NCBI GenBank assembly: GCA_036365455.1 | Contig: JAWQUS010000020.1 | Span: forward strand, 20,469,001 to 20,533,000 | Length of the DNA stretch: 64,000 bases | Direction of reading: 5' to 3' | Source of the DNA: Macrosoma leucophasiata | Taxonomy: Eukaryota; Arthropoda; Insecta; Lepidoptera; Hedylidae | Shown: positions 53,971 through 63,255 of the stretch, one piece after another | Layout: each line of letters begins with the position of its first letter | Position numbering within the stretch: position 1 is the stretch's first letter | Translations under genes and position numbers: made by a program | The notes under the pieces: generated by a model | The model's input: the letters and a program-made list of their open reading frames with translations, nothing else | What the model was told of the DNA's origin: nothing | Databases searched by the model: none

Positions 53971-55071
53971 ATGGAGACTATAGTGCGTGTACCACCAGAA
54001 ATGATTAATATTATCCCGGTATTTAACGGAGATGTTAGGCTTTTACCACTTTTTATACAAAAAAGTGAGTACATTCTTTCTTTGTTTCATGGGGAAAACA
54101 AGCAGATGGAATATTTATTCCACGTAATTACGAGTAGGTTATCAGGAGAAGCTGCTTGTTTAGTAGGACAGCGTCAGTCAATACGAGACTGGGACGAATT
54201 AAAAAAGATTCTCGATCAACATTTTGGGGATCCGCGAACCGAGGAGTGTATCGCGTTAGAATTAGAGTCCGCAAAAATTAATAGGGGCGAAAGTTACTTA
54301 GAATTTTGTCAAAGGATTCAACAAATTAGGAGCATTTTATTTTCAAAGCTGTCTGCAATTATTAGTGACGATATTTCACGACAGGCTAAAATCAATATTT
54401 ACAATCACAGCTCTTTAAATATCTTTTTGTATAACCTACCGAAATATTTAGCACGTCTGGTTCGTTTAAATAATGTTAGTACATTAGAGGACGCGTTAAA
54501 AATTGTACTAGAGGAACAAAACTTTGATACTGCTTATGATTCTAAAAATAACAGTAATAATAATTTCAATTCCAATAGATCGAACAGGTCAAATAATTTC
54601 AGGAATTTTAATAGATCACGAAACAATTTTAGTGATCTGCAGGAGCAAACCATGCCAGTAAATACTGTACCGGCACCACAAAGTTTACCTAGTACCTCAC
54701 GAAATTCGCCAAACAATTCATTTCAAATTAGAAATGCAAGACCATACAATTCTAATAATAACCAATGGTCATCATCACGTAACAGTTCGGCTCCGCAGGC
54801 CGCGCGTTCTCAGCCGAGTCAGCAAAATGCGCGTGCGACGCCTTTATCGCAGTATTCTAGTGTTCCACAGCCGGCATCGGGTTCCAATACTGATGTTACT
54901 ATGAGAACGGCTAGCTCTAGACGAGTGAATTATACGGACAATATTTCACACAGTGAACCGTATAATCACAACCCTTCAAGTAATAATTTGGAGCAGCAAA
55001 ATAGTTCAATAAATAATAATTCCCAAGGCGAAAATTTTCGCGTAAACGCCTCTGGGTTAGGGAACGAATAA
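53971..55071 (+). CDS. gag: errantivirus Gag
   Basis: 366 residues. The N-terminal half is the helical capsid-type domain of Gypsy Gag (core around residues 45-115, with VITSRLSGEAACLVG, then WDELKKILDQHFGD). The C-terminal third (about 185-366) is rich in Asn, Ser, Arg and Gln, without a CCHC knuckle, as is common in errantiviruses; the Arg-rich part probably binds RNA. The ATG lies about 600 bases after the primer site in an otherwise closed leader. The last 52 bases overlap the pol frame, which lies in -1. Confidence 0.92.
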   Translation: METIVRVPPEMINIIPVFNGDVRLLPLFIQKSEYILSLFHGENKQMEYLFHVITSRLSGEAACLVGQRQSIRDWDELKKILDQHFGDPRTEECIALELESAKINRGESYLEFCQRIQQIRSILFSKLSAIISDDISRQAKINIYNHSSLNIFLYNLPKYLARLVRLNNVSTLEDALKIVLEEQNFDTAYDSKNNSNNNFNSNRSNRSNNFRNFNRSRNNFSDLQEQTMPVNTVPAPQSLPSTSRNSPNNSFQIRNARPYNSNNNQWSSSRNSSAPQAARSQPSQQNARATPLSQYSSVPQPASGSNTDVTMRTASSRRVNYTDNISHSEPYNHNPSSNNLEQQNSSINNNSQGENFRVNASGLGNE

Positions 55072-58000
55072 AAATAAATTGTAGTAGGCATAATTTACCT
55101 CACATAGTAATTCCAGAGTTGCAAGGTATTTTTATGATAGATACAGGCAGTGTCAGATCATTTATTAGTCCTCAAATTGCCAATAAATATTTTAAACAAT
55201 ATTTACAGTATGAACAATTTGAAGTCGTGAGTACACACGCATCGAGCGTACATAGCGAAACGGCATACGCTCCACTGCCAGCTATATTTGAAGCTAGCGA
55301 ATACCATAAATTTTACGTGTATAATGTAGATGATCGTTATGATGGATTGATAGGTAGTAATTTGCTAAAACAATTACGTGCAAATATAGATATGGAGAAT
55401 CAGATCTTATATTTAAAAAATACGAGTATACCCATTATGTATACGCCGCCTATGAGAGAGGTATACCATTTACCTGCCCGTAGCGAACTTAGGGTTAATT
55501 TACCAGTGAATGTTTATAATGGAGAAGCTATATTAGATTTTAAGCAATTTTCGCAGGGGATTAGAATGCCCGCCGCGTTAGTGAATTGCGTAAATGGCTA
55601 TGCGTCAACAGTGATTCAAAATTGCACTGATGAACATAGAACCATGGTAGTGACAGGGCCATTTAAGGTTGAGCCAATTGACATTTCGAAGTGTAGTGTA
55701 AATTTTACTGAGAATAGACAAGTAAATATAGACAGTTTACTTACGGAGAATTTAAATAAGTTGAGATTAGAGCATATGAATATTGAAGAACGTAGGGCGA
55801 TAGAAGATATTTGTTATGAGTATAGAGACATTTTTTATTGTGAGGATATACCCTTGACCTTTACAAATCAAGTCAAGCACGAAATCCGAACTAAACATGA
55901 GGACCCAATTAATATTAAAGCACATAGGTTGCCTCCTTCTCAGTCAGCCGAAATTAGGCGACAAGTCGATAAAATGTTAAAGGATAATATAGTCCAGGAG
56001 TCATACTCTCCCTGGAGTGCTCCAGTGCATCTCGTACCGAAAAAAATGGACGAGTCTGGACAGCAAAAATGGCGCATGGTAATTGATTATCGGCGGTTGA
56101 ATGAAATAACCACTGATGACAAATATCCGCTGCCGAATATCAATGATTTATTTGATATGTTAGGTAACAGTACATACTTCACGACGCTAGATTTAGCGAG
56201 TGGGTATCACCAAATTGTAGTTTTAGAGCAGGACAGGCCTAAAACAGCGTTCAGTACACCGTCAGGCCATTACGAATTTAACCGCATGCCATTTGGGCTA
56301 AAAACAGCGCCTGCAACTTTTCAAAGAGCAATGGATAACGTTCTCAGAGGATTACAAGGCTTACATTGCCTAGTATATCTAGATGACGTTATAATCTTTT
56401 CAAAAAGTCTACCAGAACACATTCAAAAACTCAAAATCGTTTTTGAACGTTTCCGTAAGACCAATTTAAAAATACAACTTGATAAGTCGCATTTTCTTAG
56501 AAAAGAGGTATTGTATCTTGGTCATACAATTACTAGTGATGGCTTAAAGCCTAATAATGACAAAATCGAGGCTGTTTTGAGATATCCTTTGCCAGAAACA
56601 GTCACGCAAATAAAAAGCTTTTTAGGACTTATAGGTTATTACAGAAAATTCATTAGGGATTTTGCGAAGATAACAAAACCACTTACCGCTTGTTTGAAAA
56701 AGGGTCGAAAAATAATTATTGACGATGAATATAAGCGTAGTTTTGAAACGTGTAAAAAGATTTTAACAAATGCACCGTTATTGCAATTCCCAGACTTTAA
56801 TAAAACTTTTATTTTGACAACGGATGCATCAAATTGTGCGATTGGGGCCGTATTGTCACAAGGGACAATTGGTTCAGACAAACCCGTAGCATACGCAAGT
56901 AGGACACTCAGTGATACGGAGTCGAAGTATAGCACGATAGAGAAAGAATTGTTAGCGGTTATTTGGGCCGTCAAACACTTCAGGCCATACCTTTATGGCA
57001 ATAAATTCATAATCTATACGGATCATAGACCATTAGCATGGCTTTATTCGCTGAAAGAGCCTAATAGTAAGTTGACGCGATGGCGCTTACGTCTAGAAGA
57101 GTATGATTTTGAGATACGTTACAAGAAAGGGCAACAAAACACTAATGCCGACGCTCTTTCCAGAATTAAAATTAACGCTTTAAATGAAGATCTAGATTCC
57201 ATAATAGTAAATTTAGACGATAGTGACTCTGATGTACAAGATGTAGTTAAAGAAATTGAACAATTTATACAAAGAAAAGATGAGCCTATGGACACTATTG
57301 AAATTTTAGACTCAGACGAAGAAAATATGTCTGAAAAGTACGAAAAGTCAGATACTGAAGACGGCGTTACAGCCAATTCAGTTTCGAATAGGGAACATGA
57401 CGGTATTCCAATACTCAATGAAGCTGTTGATACCAAGCCCAAACAAATTTTAGTTCACACCTGGTTAAAAGACAAATTATCAGTGAAAAATTTGTCTAAT
57501 AACAAACAGCGTATTCTTGAAATTTTTATGCCATATAATAATGAAAGATTAGTTAAAGACTTTCTTAAGGAATACATAAATCCAAAGAATAAATATTTTA
57601 TTTATTTTGAACACCCAAATTTTAGAAAAATATTTTCAAATGTTATAATTGAACTGTTTAAAAAGGGTACTTTAAATTTAGTAGAATGTACAGAACGAGT
57701 AGTTAATTTGACAGATTCGGAACAGGACCAAAGGGATATCGTTTTAAAATATCACGAGGGTAAAACGTGCCACCGAGGCATAAGGGAAACCTTAGCAAAA
57801 CTAAAAAGGCATTATTGGTGGGCTAGCATGAAGGAAACAGTTACAGCCATTATTAATGCTTGCGAACAGTGTAGAAAGATGAAATATGATCGTAAACCAA
57901 TCAAACCTCATATTCAACTGACGCAAACCCAAAATACTCCATTCCAGGAAGTATTTATGGATGTGTTATATATTGAAGGGAAACAATACTTGACAATTGT

Positions 58001-58847
58001 AGATGCGTTTAGCAAATTAGGTCAGGCTATAAATATACCTAATAAAAGTACGCCTGAAATTGTCAGGGCTTTGATTAAATATTTCAGCATGTATGGTTTG
58101 CCCCAGAAAATAAATAGCGATTCCGGGACAGAATTTAATAATGAGTTGATAAAAGAAATGATGTTGCTATATAAAATTGATTTCCATGTAGGAACCCCAA
58201 ATAATCCCAATTCAATGGCAATTGTCGAAAGATTCCATTCAACTATCATAGAAATTTACAGGTTAGCTAAATATGACAAAAGTGAATTAGATGCAACTTC
58301 AGTTATGTCGTATGCAATAATGGCATACAATAATACGATTCATTCGGCTACAAACTATACCCCGTTTGAAATCGTATTCGGTCACACGGACGCTGGGAAC
58401 GTGTTTGACATAGACAGAGATAGAAATATCATGCAAAAGTTATTACTTGACCATAGAAAACGCTTAAAATGTCTGTACGAGTATGTTAGCGATAACTTAG
58501 AGACAAATAAAGTAAAAGTTAGGGCTAAGAAAGGTGGTGAAGAGCCACCAGTTTTTGAAAAAGATGATCAAATCTTTATGAGAAATACGCGTAATAGGAA
58601 GGCTAAGGAGCATCCACGCTTTGAGAAAGCTGTAGTGACTGATAAGAATTTACGTAATATAGTACCGGTAAACTTGAAAAATAGAAATACAAAAGTGGCT
58701 GTTAAAAATATTAAACGCCCTCCGCAGGTCGTGTCTGGTACTTCTGGTTCTAGCAACAACGTCGGGGTACGGGCTAGAAATGAAAAACCTAGGCCAGAAT
58801 CCAGGCATAGCTTCAGTGAAGATGGGAGTAGCAGTAATGAAGAATAA
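55020..58847 (+). CDS. pol: errantivirus Pol (protease, RT, RNase H, integrase)
   Basis: Open in -1 relative to gag from 55020, expressed by frameshift. Residue numbers count from the TTG codon at 55119. Protease: DTGS at 8-11. Reverse transcriptase: catalytic YLDD at 420-423, preceded by WRMVIDYRRLN. RNase H: TTDAS with Asp569 and TDHRPL with Asp635. An acidic linker spans about 698-750. Integrase: zinc-binding H879, H885, C915, C918 (HX5HX29CX2C), then the DDE triad Asp948, Asp1001, Glu1037 with the conserved 35-residue D-E spacing. All catalytic residues are present and the frame is unbroken. The end overlaps env by 68 bases. Confidence 0.95.
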   Translation, partial: FPRRKFSRKRLWVRERIKINCSRHNLPHIVIPELQGIFMIDTGSVRSFISPQIANKYFKQYLQYEQFEVVSTHASSVHSETAYAPLPAIFEASEYHKFYVYNVDDRYDGLIGSNLLKQLRANIDMENQILYLKNTSIPIMYTPPMREVYHLPARSELRVNLPVNVYNGEAILDFKQFSQGIRMPAALVNCVNGYASTVIQNCTDEHRTMVVTGPFKVEPIDISKCSVNFTENRQVNIDSLLTENLNKLRLEHMNIEERRAIEDICYEYRDIFYCEDIPLTFTNQVKHEIRTKHEDPINIKAHRLPPSQSAEIRRQVDKMLKDNIVQESYSPWSAPVHLVPKKMDESGQQKWRMVIDYRRLNEITTDDKYPLPNINDLFDMLGNSTYFTTLDLASGYHQIVVLEQDRPKTAFSTPSGHYEFNRMPFGLKTAPATFQRAMDNVLRGLQGLHCLVYLDDVIIFSKSLPEHIQKLKIVFERFRKTNLKIQLDKSHFLRKEVLYLGHTITSDGLKPNNDKIEAVLRYPLPETVTQIKSFLGLIGYYRKFIRDFAKITKPLTACLKKGRKIIIDDEYKRSFETCKKILTNAPLLQFPDFNKTFILTTDASNCAIGAVLSQGTIGSDKPVAYASRTLSDTESKYSTIEKELLAVIWAVKHFRPYLYGNKFIIYTDHRPLAWLYSLKEPNSKLTRWRLRLEEYDFEIRYKKGQQNTNADALSRIKINALNEDLDSIIVNLDDSDSDVQDVVKEIEQFIQRKDEPMDTIEILDSDEENMSEKYEKSDTEDGVTANSVSNREHDGIPILNEAVDTKPKQILVHTWLKDKLSVKNLSNNKQRILEIFMPYNNERLVKDFLKEYINPKNKYFIYFEHPNFRKIFSNVIIELFKKGTLNLVECTERVVNLTDSEQDQRDIVLKYHEGKTCHRGIRETLAKLKRHYWWASMKETVTAIINACEQCRKMKYDRKPIKPHIQLTQTQNTPFQEVFMDVLYIEGKQYLTIVDAFSKLGQAINIPNKSTPEIVRALIKYFSMYGLPQKINSDSGTEFNNELIKEMMLLYKIDFHVGTPNNPNSMAIVERFHSTIIEIYRLAKYDKSELDATSVMSYAIMAYNNTIHSATNYTPFEIVFGHTDAGNVFDIDRDRNIMQKLLLDHRKRLKCLYEYVSDNLETNKVKVRAKKGGEEPPVFEKDDQIFMRNTRNRKAKEHPRFEKAVVTDKNLRNIVPVNLKNRNTKVAVKNIKRPPQVVSGTSGSSNNVGVRARNEKPRPESRHSFSEDGSSSNEE
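55032..55038 (+). promoter_or_regulatory. -1 ribosomal frameshift site (AAATTTT)
   Basis: In the gag frame the heptamer reads A AAT TTT, a canonical X XXY YYZ slip site. It lies inside the 55020-55071 overlap where gag and pol are both open. Pol has no ATG before it, so the slip would give Gag-Pol. Confidence 0.7.
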
Positions 58848-60477
58848 TTATTGGACTATTTTTAAGGTTTTGGATTTAGATTCATTAGATAGACAAATAG
58901 ATAGTAATATAAAAGATTATAGGGAGGTAGGAAACTTAATTAAGAAGTACAACCTAGGTAACGAGACCGTAGGATTAGACAACCAAATAGAATTTTTAAT
59001 TAAGCAAACTAAGGAAAGAATATACCAGATTTTACCCCATAAAAGTAGTGTTAGAAGTAAAAGGGCGATTTTCAGTCCCTTAGGGTCGTTTATTAAAGCC
59101 GTAACGGGTAATTTAGACGAAAACGATGCAATTTTGTATAATAATAAGATTAAAATTTTACAGAATAAAGAGCATTTAGTGGAACGTAAGATGTCGTCAT
59201 TGCAGAAAGCTTTTGAACAGTTAGTTAATGCTTCTGAAATAATTAACTCTAATATGAAAAACTTGTCAAATAAAAGTAATGAGATTGATATCGTGTTGGA
59301 TAATGAATTTAAATTTAATAACATGTTACACATAATCAATTCTTTATATCAATTTTTGAGTAACTTTCGTACTATTAATGATAACTTACGAGAAATAGAA
59401 ACCGCGATAACTTTTAGTAAGTTAGGTGTGTTGCATCAGTCTATAATAAATAGCACTGAATTGTTTGAAACTTTAATGGTAATAAGTAGACATGCAAATA
59501 CAATTTATACAGTAAATAAAGATAATTTAGTGAAAATAGAACGTAATATTATATTAAAATCATATATAGATAAAGAAAACTTAATTTTTGTGTTAGAGGT
59601 ACCGTTAGTTGAAGCAGACACATACATATATTACAAGGTTATTCCTATCCCGATTCGTGAATCCTTAAAAACTTTTACCATTGTTCCCAAGTATCCTTAC
59701 CTATTGGTGAATAGATTGAAATACAGGCCCGCAGCCAGTTCCTGCGAAGACATCGGGAATGGGAAATATTTATGTAGCGAAGATAGTCTTATCCAATATC
59801 CTGATGAGACGTGTATCGAGCAAGTGATGCTGATGAAGAACAACTACAGTCAATGTCTACAAAATGAAATCCAAATTGAGAGGACCAAAATTCAGAAAAT
59901 TACTAAACAGTACTGGATGCTGTATTCGGAAGACAACCTCGTGATAACTGAGGACTGCAATAATGAAGTTCGCAAATTTAACCTTCGCGGAACATTCTTC
60001 TTAACGCCGAACCAGAGCTGTTCAACACAGATGGGGAACGTTTTTGTGAACGCCGCTGCCAATTCGTCAAACATTAATCTTCAGCTGCCAGTAATACCAG
60101 TTCCTGAACTGCAGTACTTTATCCAGAAGAAGACGTCATCCCTGGACCTCAGAAACGTGGACTTCAGTGACGTCAAAGAAGTGATAGAAAGTGCAAAATT
60201 TACTCTTAGTGAAAACGATTCGGATTTAGATATAGTTACTGTTAATGTTAGTATTTGGACTATTATTTTGTATTGTATTTTAATAATGTTTTGTTGTATT
60301 CTTGTCATAATCAAATTCAAAGTTCGATTTTTATGGCCAAATTCTCCGAAGTCTTCTACGTCACCTTCGGATAATTTTGCTCTTGGGGAGGGAGGAGTTA
60401 AGTGTACCAACACCCCCCAAATCCGCTTAATAAGCCCTTTACCCAGCGTGGGAACCGATAGACTACAGGTAATCTGA
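58780..60477 (+). CDS. env: errantivirus Env, baculovirus F-like fusion protein
   Basis: 565 residues in +1 relative to pol. A furin-type site RSKR at 92-95 is followed by a fusion-peptide-like segment (AIFSPLGSFIKAVTG) and a coiled region, as in F-type fusion proteins of baculoviruses and insect errantiviruses. Extracellular N-glycosylation motifs and a Cys-rich part (about 325-415) precede a membrane span at about 492-513 and a short tail. No hydrophobic signal peptide is visible near the first ATG, so the true N-terminus may come from a spliced 5' exon. The final 27 codons lie inside the 3' LTR. Open and apparently intact. Confidence 0.88.
   Translation: MKNLGQNPGIASVKMGVAVMKNNYWTIFKVLDLDSLDRQIDSNIKDYREVGNLIKKYNLGNETVGLDNQIEFLIKQTKERIYQILPHKSSVRSKRAIFSPLGSFIKAVTGNLDENDAILYNNKIKILQNKEHLVERKMSSLQKAFEQLVNASEIINSNMKNLSNKSNEIDIVLDNEFKFNNMLHIINSLYQFLSNFRTINDNLREIETAITFSKLGVLHQSIINSTELFETLMVISRHANTIYTVNKDNLVKIERNIILKSYIDKENLIFVLEVPLVEADTYIYYKVIPIPIRESLKTFTIVPKYPYLLVNRLKYRPAASSCEDIGNGKYLCSEDSLIQYPDETCIEQVMLMKNNYSQCLQNEIQIERTKIQKITKQYWMLYSEDNLVITEDCNNEVRKFNLRGTFFLTPNQSCSTQMGNVFVNAAANSSNINLQLPVIPVPELQYFIQKKTSSLDLRNVDFSDVKEVIESAKFTLSENDSDLDIVTVNVSIWTIILYCILIMFCCILVIIKFKVRFLWPNSPKSSTSPSDNFALGEGGVKCTNTPQIRLISPLPSVGTDRLQVI
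60384..60395 (+). other. polypurine tract
   Basis: GGGGAGGGAGG immediately before the 3' LTR, the expected plus-strand primer. It is also coding, within env. Confidence 0.8.
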
Positions 60478-60652
60478 TAAACTTACTGACGTCACAGGGT
60501 AAAGGGCAAGTAAGCATTTAGCTTCCTTATAAAGATTGTTTTTATGATAATTAGATGATTCCTATTTTGATTTTTGTACGATACTGTTACTCTGTCCGTT
60601 TGTTTTAAATAAATATATTTTTTTATAAAGTTTGGTTGCCGCAAACTTAATT
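60396..60652 (+). repeat. errantivirus 3' LTR
   Basis: Identical by eye to 53115-53371 over all 257 bases. It contains the env stop codon at 60475-60477. Confidence 0.93.
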
Positions 60653-60898
60653 AGCTCGATGGCGGAGGCACCACCGCATTACATAATGTATCTGCCGCTA
60701 AATGGTAGTATTCAGCACTATCGTGTTTCGGTTAGATGGTAATGTATGGCCCCGTAATAACTATCACACAGACATAACAACGAAGGTCTCAGGGGTGGCA
60801 ACGCATCTACGTTTTGCTGGTATCTGTGTGGGTGTATAAAGGATGCAGTCATCACTTAACATCGATGTACTTGTTTGCCACTTTCATTACAAAAAAAT
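60653..60898 (+). mobile_element. family A, right part of the copy hit by the errantivirus
   Basis: AGCTCGATGGCGGAGGCACC continues the head at 53088-53114 and ends CATTACAAAAAAATT. Confidence 0.8.
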
Positions 60899-61295
60899 TA
60901 TGGGAGGGACATACTTTTGGTAATGAATCATTTATAGACATAAATATAGTTAAGTTACTCTTCGCTTATCCAAAATCAGAACGAGTTATACTTGTAGTAA
61001 CTTCACCGATCAAAACCTAGCCACAAATAAAACCATTAACGCATAAATTGGACGTAATACAAATCTAAGTATATCCTTACATCATTATGGGGGCACACAA
61101 CAATATCATTTTCAAAAAACGTCGGAAGCCGCCCTCCTAACGAGCCCCGAGGGCGAAGGCCCCGAAAAGTGATAAAGGGCGAAACACCCCTCGGAGTTTA
61201 CGCGTAACGCTCTTTAGCTAACTAGATCATATTGTGACTAATACGGAAATCTATTATGGATGTGTCTATTGTTTTGGAATTATTGATTGTTTTTG
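60899..61295. other. unique-looking DNA with a GC-rich block
   Basis: 61110-61210 (CCGCCCTCCTAACGAGCCCCGAGGGCG) is not a repeat I recognise; possible regulatory DNA. No gene. Confidence 0.35.
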
Positions 61296-61545
61296 TAATG
61301 GTAGAGCTCTAGTGGTGGAGCTTGAGGCAGGGTACAGTATTAGGTTTAAATAGTTATGTGGTAAATTATGTCATAACAATAGGCGTGTAATTATTCTATG
61401 TAACTTGCAATAAACATTTAAATGTGAACGTGCTGGTGGTAAAGTTCCAGTGTAGAGCGCAGGTAAAAGAAGAAGCAATGCATCTGCATTTTGACCTTTA
61501 ATTTTTCATCCAACCTCTGGTTTTGTTTCGATGACTATTGGCTGT
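61296..61545 (+). mobile_element. family A, two degraded head fragments
   Basis: TGGTAGAGCTCTAGTGGTGGAGC at 61302, and GGTGGTAAAGTTCCAGTGTAG..GCATCTGCATTTTGACC from 61437. Confidence 0.5.
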
Positions 61546-61579
61546 ATTACTCATAATTTGGCAATTTTTTAGGAAAACA

Positions 61580-61641
61580 GCAATGTAATGCATATTGCTT
61601 GTAAAATTCACATGCAATGTAATGCATATTACTTATAAAAA
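61580..61641 (+). repeat. two-copy direct repeat
   Basis: GCAATGTAATGCATATT occurs twice, about 34 bp apart, each followed by a CTT.TAAAA-like stretch. Confidence 0.8.
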
Positions 61642-61689
61642 GTCATATCAGTCGACTTACCGGCTCCAAACGGTTGTAATTTTTCTATT

Positions 61690-61877
61690 ATTTATTATTG
61701 GGATTTTTATATTTACTGGAAATTTCCCAGTACCTCGAAGTTTGGTAATGTGCCCGAACGCTCGCCATCTGTTACATAGGCCAAAACGTAACCGGCGAAT
61801 CGTGGGTGTTTGGATGTTTGAATGCATGCATTTACCTCTGCCTACCCCTCGGGGATTACAGGCGTGAAGTTACGTTT
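61690..61877 (+). mobile_element. family B SINE, 5'-truncated
   Basis: TTGGGATTTTTATATTTACTGG through AAAACGTAACCGGCGAATCG to GGCGTGAAGTTACG. Confidence 0.75.
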
Positions 61878-62299
61878 TTAAATTCACTCATATGGATTAT
61901 TGCGTTGCGAAAAATTAAACATTCAAACAATTACGTATCAAGTAGACCGAGCTATACCAGTAAGTGCTTACCGATCGAACCCAATACCCCAAGGGCTGCT
62001 ATGAAGACGCAGACGTGTTAACAAGGCACCGAAGGCTGCTTTTTAAATTATTCTCCTCCACTGAACCGCGATTTCCAATTGCATCCCCTTTGTCATAAAC
62101 TCCAAGCAATATGATTATCAAGACGTTTTTTTTATATTTTTCAATGTAGGTAGGTACCTCTTACAACATACCTACACTTAATTAGGTATAAGTTGGAAAA
62201 GAATCAACTAAGAAGTTATTTTTCTGGACGATTTTAAATTAGTTTTTTTTTATATAAGTAAACACAATTTACTTATGACAAGTTGTCATAGGAATGGCA
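61878..62299. other. no gene seen
   Basis: No supported feature. Confidence 0.35.
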
Positions 62300-62472
62300 G
62301 CTTGAGAACGTAGGCACCACTGCATTAATCTGTTTGTCGCCAAATGCGCCAATCGCCAAATGCACCAATCGCCAAATGCACCAATCGCCAAATGCGCCAA
62401 ATGCCGACTGGACCAATAAAGCGTCTTTCTTTCTTTCCAAATGATTGCGTTCAGCACTATCGTTTTTTTTTA
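62300..62472 (+). mobile_element. family A with an internal minisatellite
   Basis: The head CTTGAGAACGTAGGCACCAC..CTGTTTGTCGCC leads into a 16-bp tandem array. The body resumes at GCGTTCAGCACTATCG and stops at a T-run. Confidence 0.6.
62338..62404 (+). repeat. 16-bp minisatellite (CGCCAAATGCACCAAT)n
   Basis: About four tandem units that alternate GCGCC and GCACC inside. Confidence 0.9.
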
Positions 62473-62599
62473 AACGATTATTGTAGGCGGCACATCTCGA
62501 GAATACCCGGTCAATTGGCGGGCGCAGAGGGGGCTCCCAGCCTAAATAAAGTTAGCCCAACTGCCTAAGGGAGACCACTGAGGGTCCGAACCTCGGCTT
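62473..62599 (+). mobile_element. LINE-tail-like segment (target of the next insertion)
   Basis: GGCGGCACATCTCGAGAATACCCGG..CCCAGCCTAAATAAAG resembles 9784-9860. Confidence 0.35.
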
Positions 62600-63205
62600 G
62601 GTTGGACTGCCCGGTGTATGACCTTGACAGACAAGACCTAGAACTGAATATAGAGGAGAAACTTACTCACAATAATTTGTCGACACTATTAGAAGGTAAA
62701 AAATTCCAAAAAGTATTCTTAAGATATTGTATTAAAATTAGTAGTAAGGTAATAAACAGAAACAAAACAGATATATATAAGCATATGCTATTATATATTA
62801 GTTTAGATTATATACTAATAGCATAGTTTAGCATAAAGTAAGCAATATAAAGCATTAGTATAATATTAAGAAAATAAACTATAAGTATTAAGTAAACTAC
62901 ATAGATGAAATAATAAATAAGTGAAATAAAGAACAGTATAGGTATAAGTATGTATAAGTTAAGCCATAAGCTAAGTAAATGTTAATGTCGCTCGTCATAT
63001 TTCGTTAAGGCATAGTAATAAAATAAAGATTAATAATAATAAATAATTAAAGTAAAGAAATAATAATAATGATAAGTGAGAATAAGAATAATCTTATAAG
63101 TAAACTGTCTATACAAAATAAAATAAATATAATTAGTAATAAATTTCACTGTAAACAAAGTCTCTAATTATGTCAGAGGAAGATGTTCCTGAAAAAAAAA
63201 AAAAA
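62600..63205 (+). mobile_element. poly-A retroposon with 11-bp target duplication
   Basis: AACCTCGGCTT at 62589-62599 is repeated at 63206-63216, right after a poly-A run (63192-63207). The 606-bp insert begins GGTTGGACTGCCCGGTGTATG and is AT-rich in its 3' half. A 74-codon frame at its start has no family I can name. Confidence 0.7.
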
Positions 63206-63218
63206 AACCTCGGCTTAA

Positions 63219-63255
63219 GAACGTAGGGACACATAAGATATGTGTCCCTACGTTC
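63219..63255. repeat. perfect 17-bp palindrome, 3-nt loop
   Basis: GAACGTAGGGACACATA (63219-63235) and its complement (63239-63255), loop AGA. It sits where a family A head would be expected to continue. Confidence 0.95.

Larger units (their letters stand above)
53115..60652 (+). mobile_element. complete Gypsy/errantivirus-type endogenous retrovirus
   Basis: 7,538 bp: LTR, primer site, leader, gag, pol, env, polypurine tract, LTR. The two 257-bp LTRs appear identical at every base and all three genes are open, so the insertion is recent and the copy may be competent. The presence of env, overlapping frames and LTRs starting AGTTAA and ending TTAATT place it with insect errantiviruses (Metaviridae). 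It is inserted in the same orientation into a family A copy. No stop or indel breaks any gene. Confidence 0.93.

Noticed and set aside
56639..57442. minus-strand ORFs within the pol gene
   Set aside because: Shadows of the coding strand of pol.
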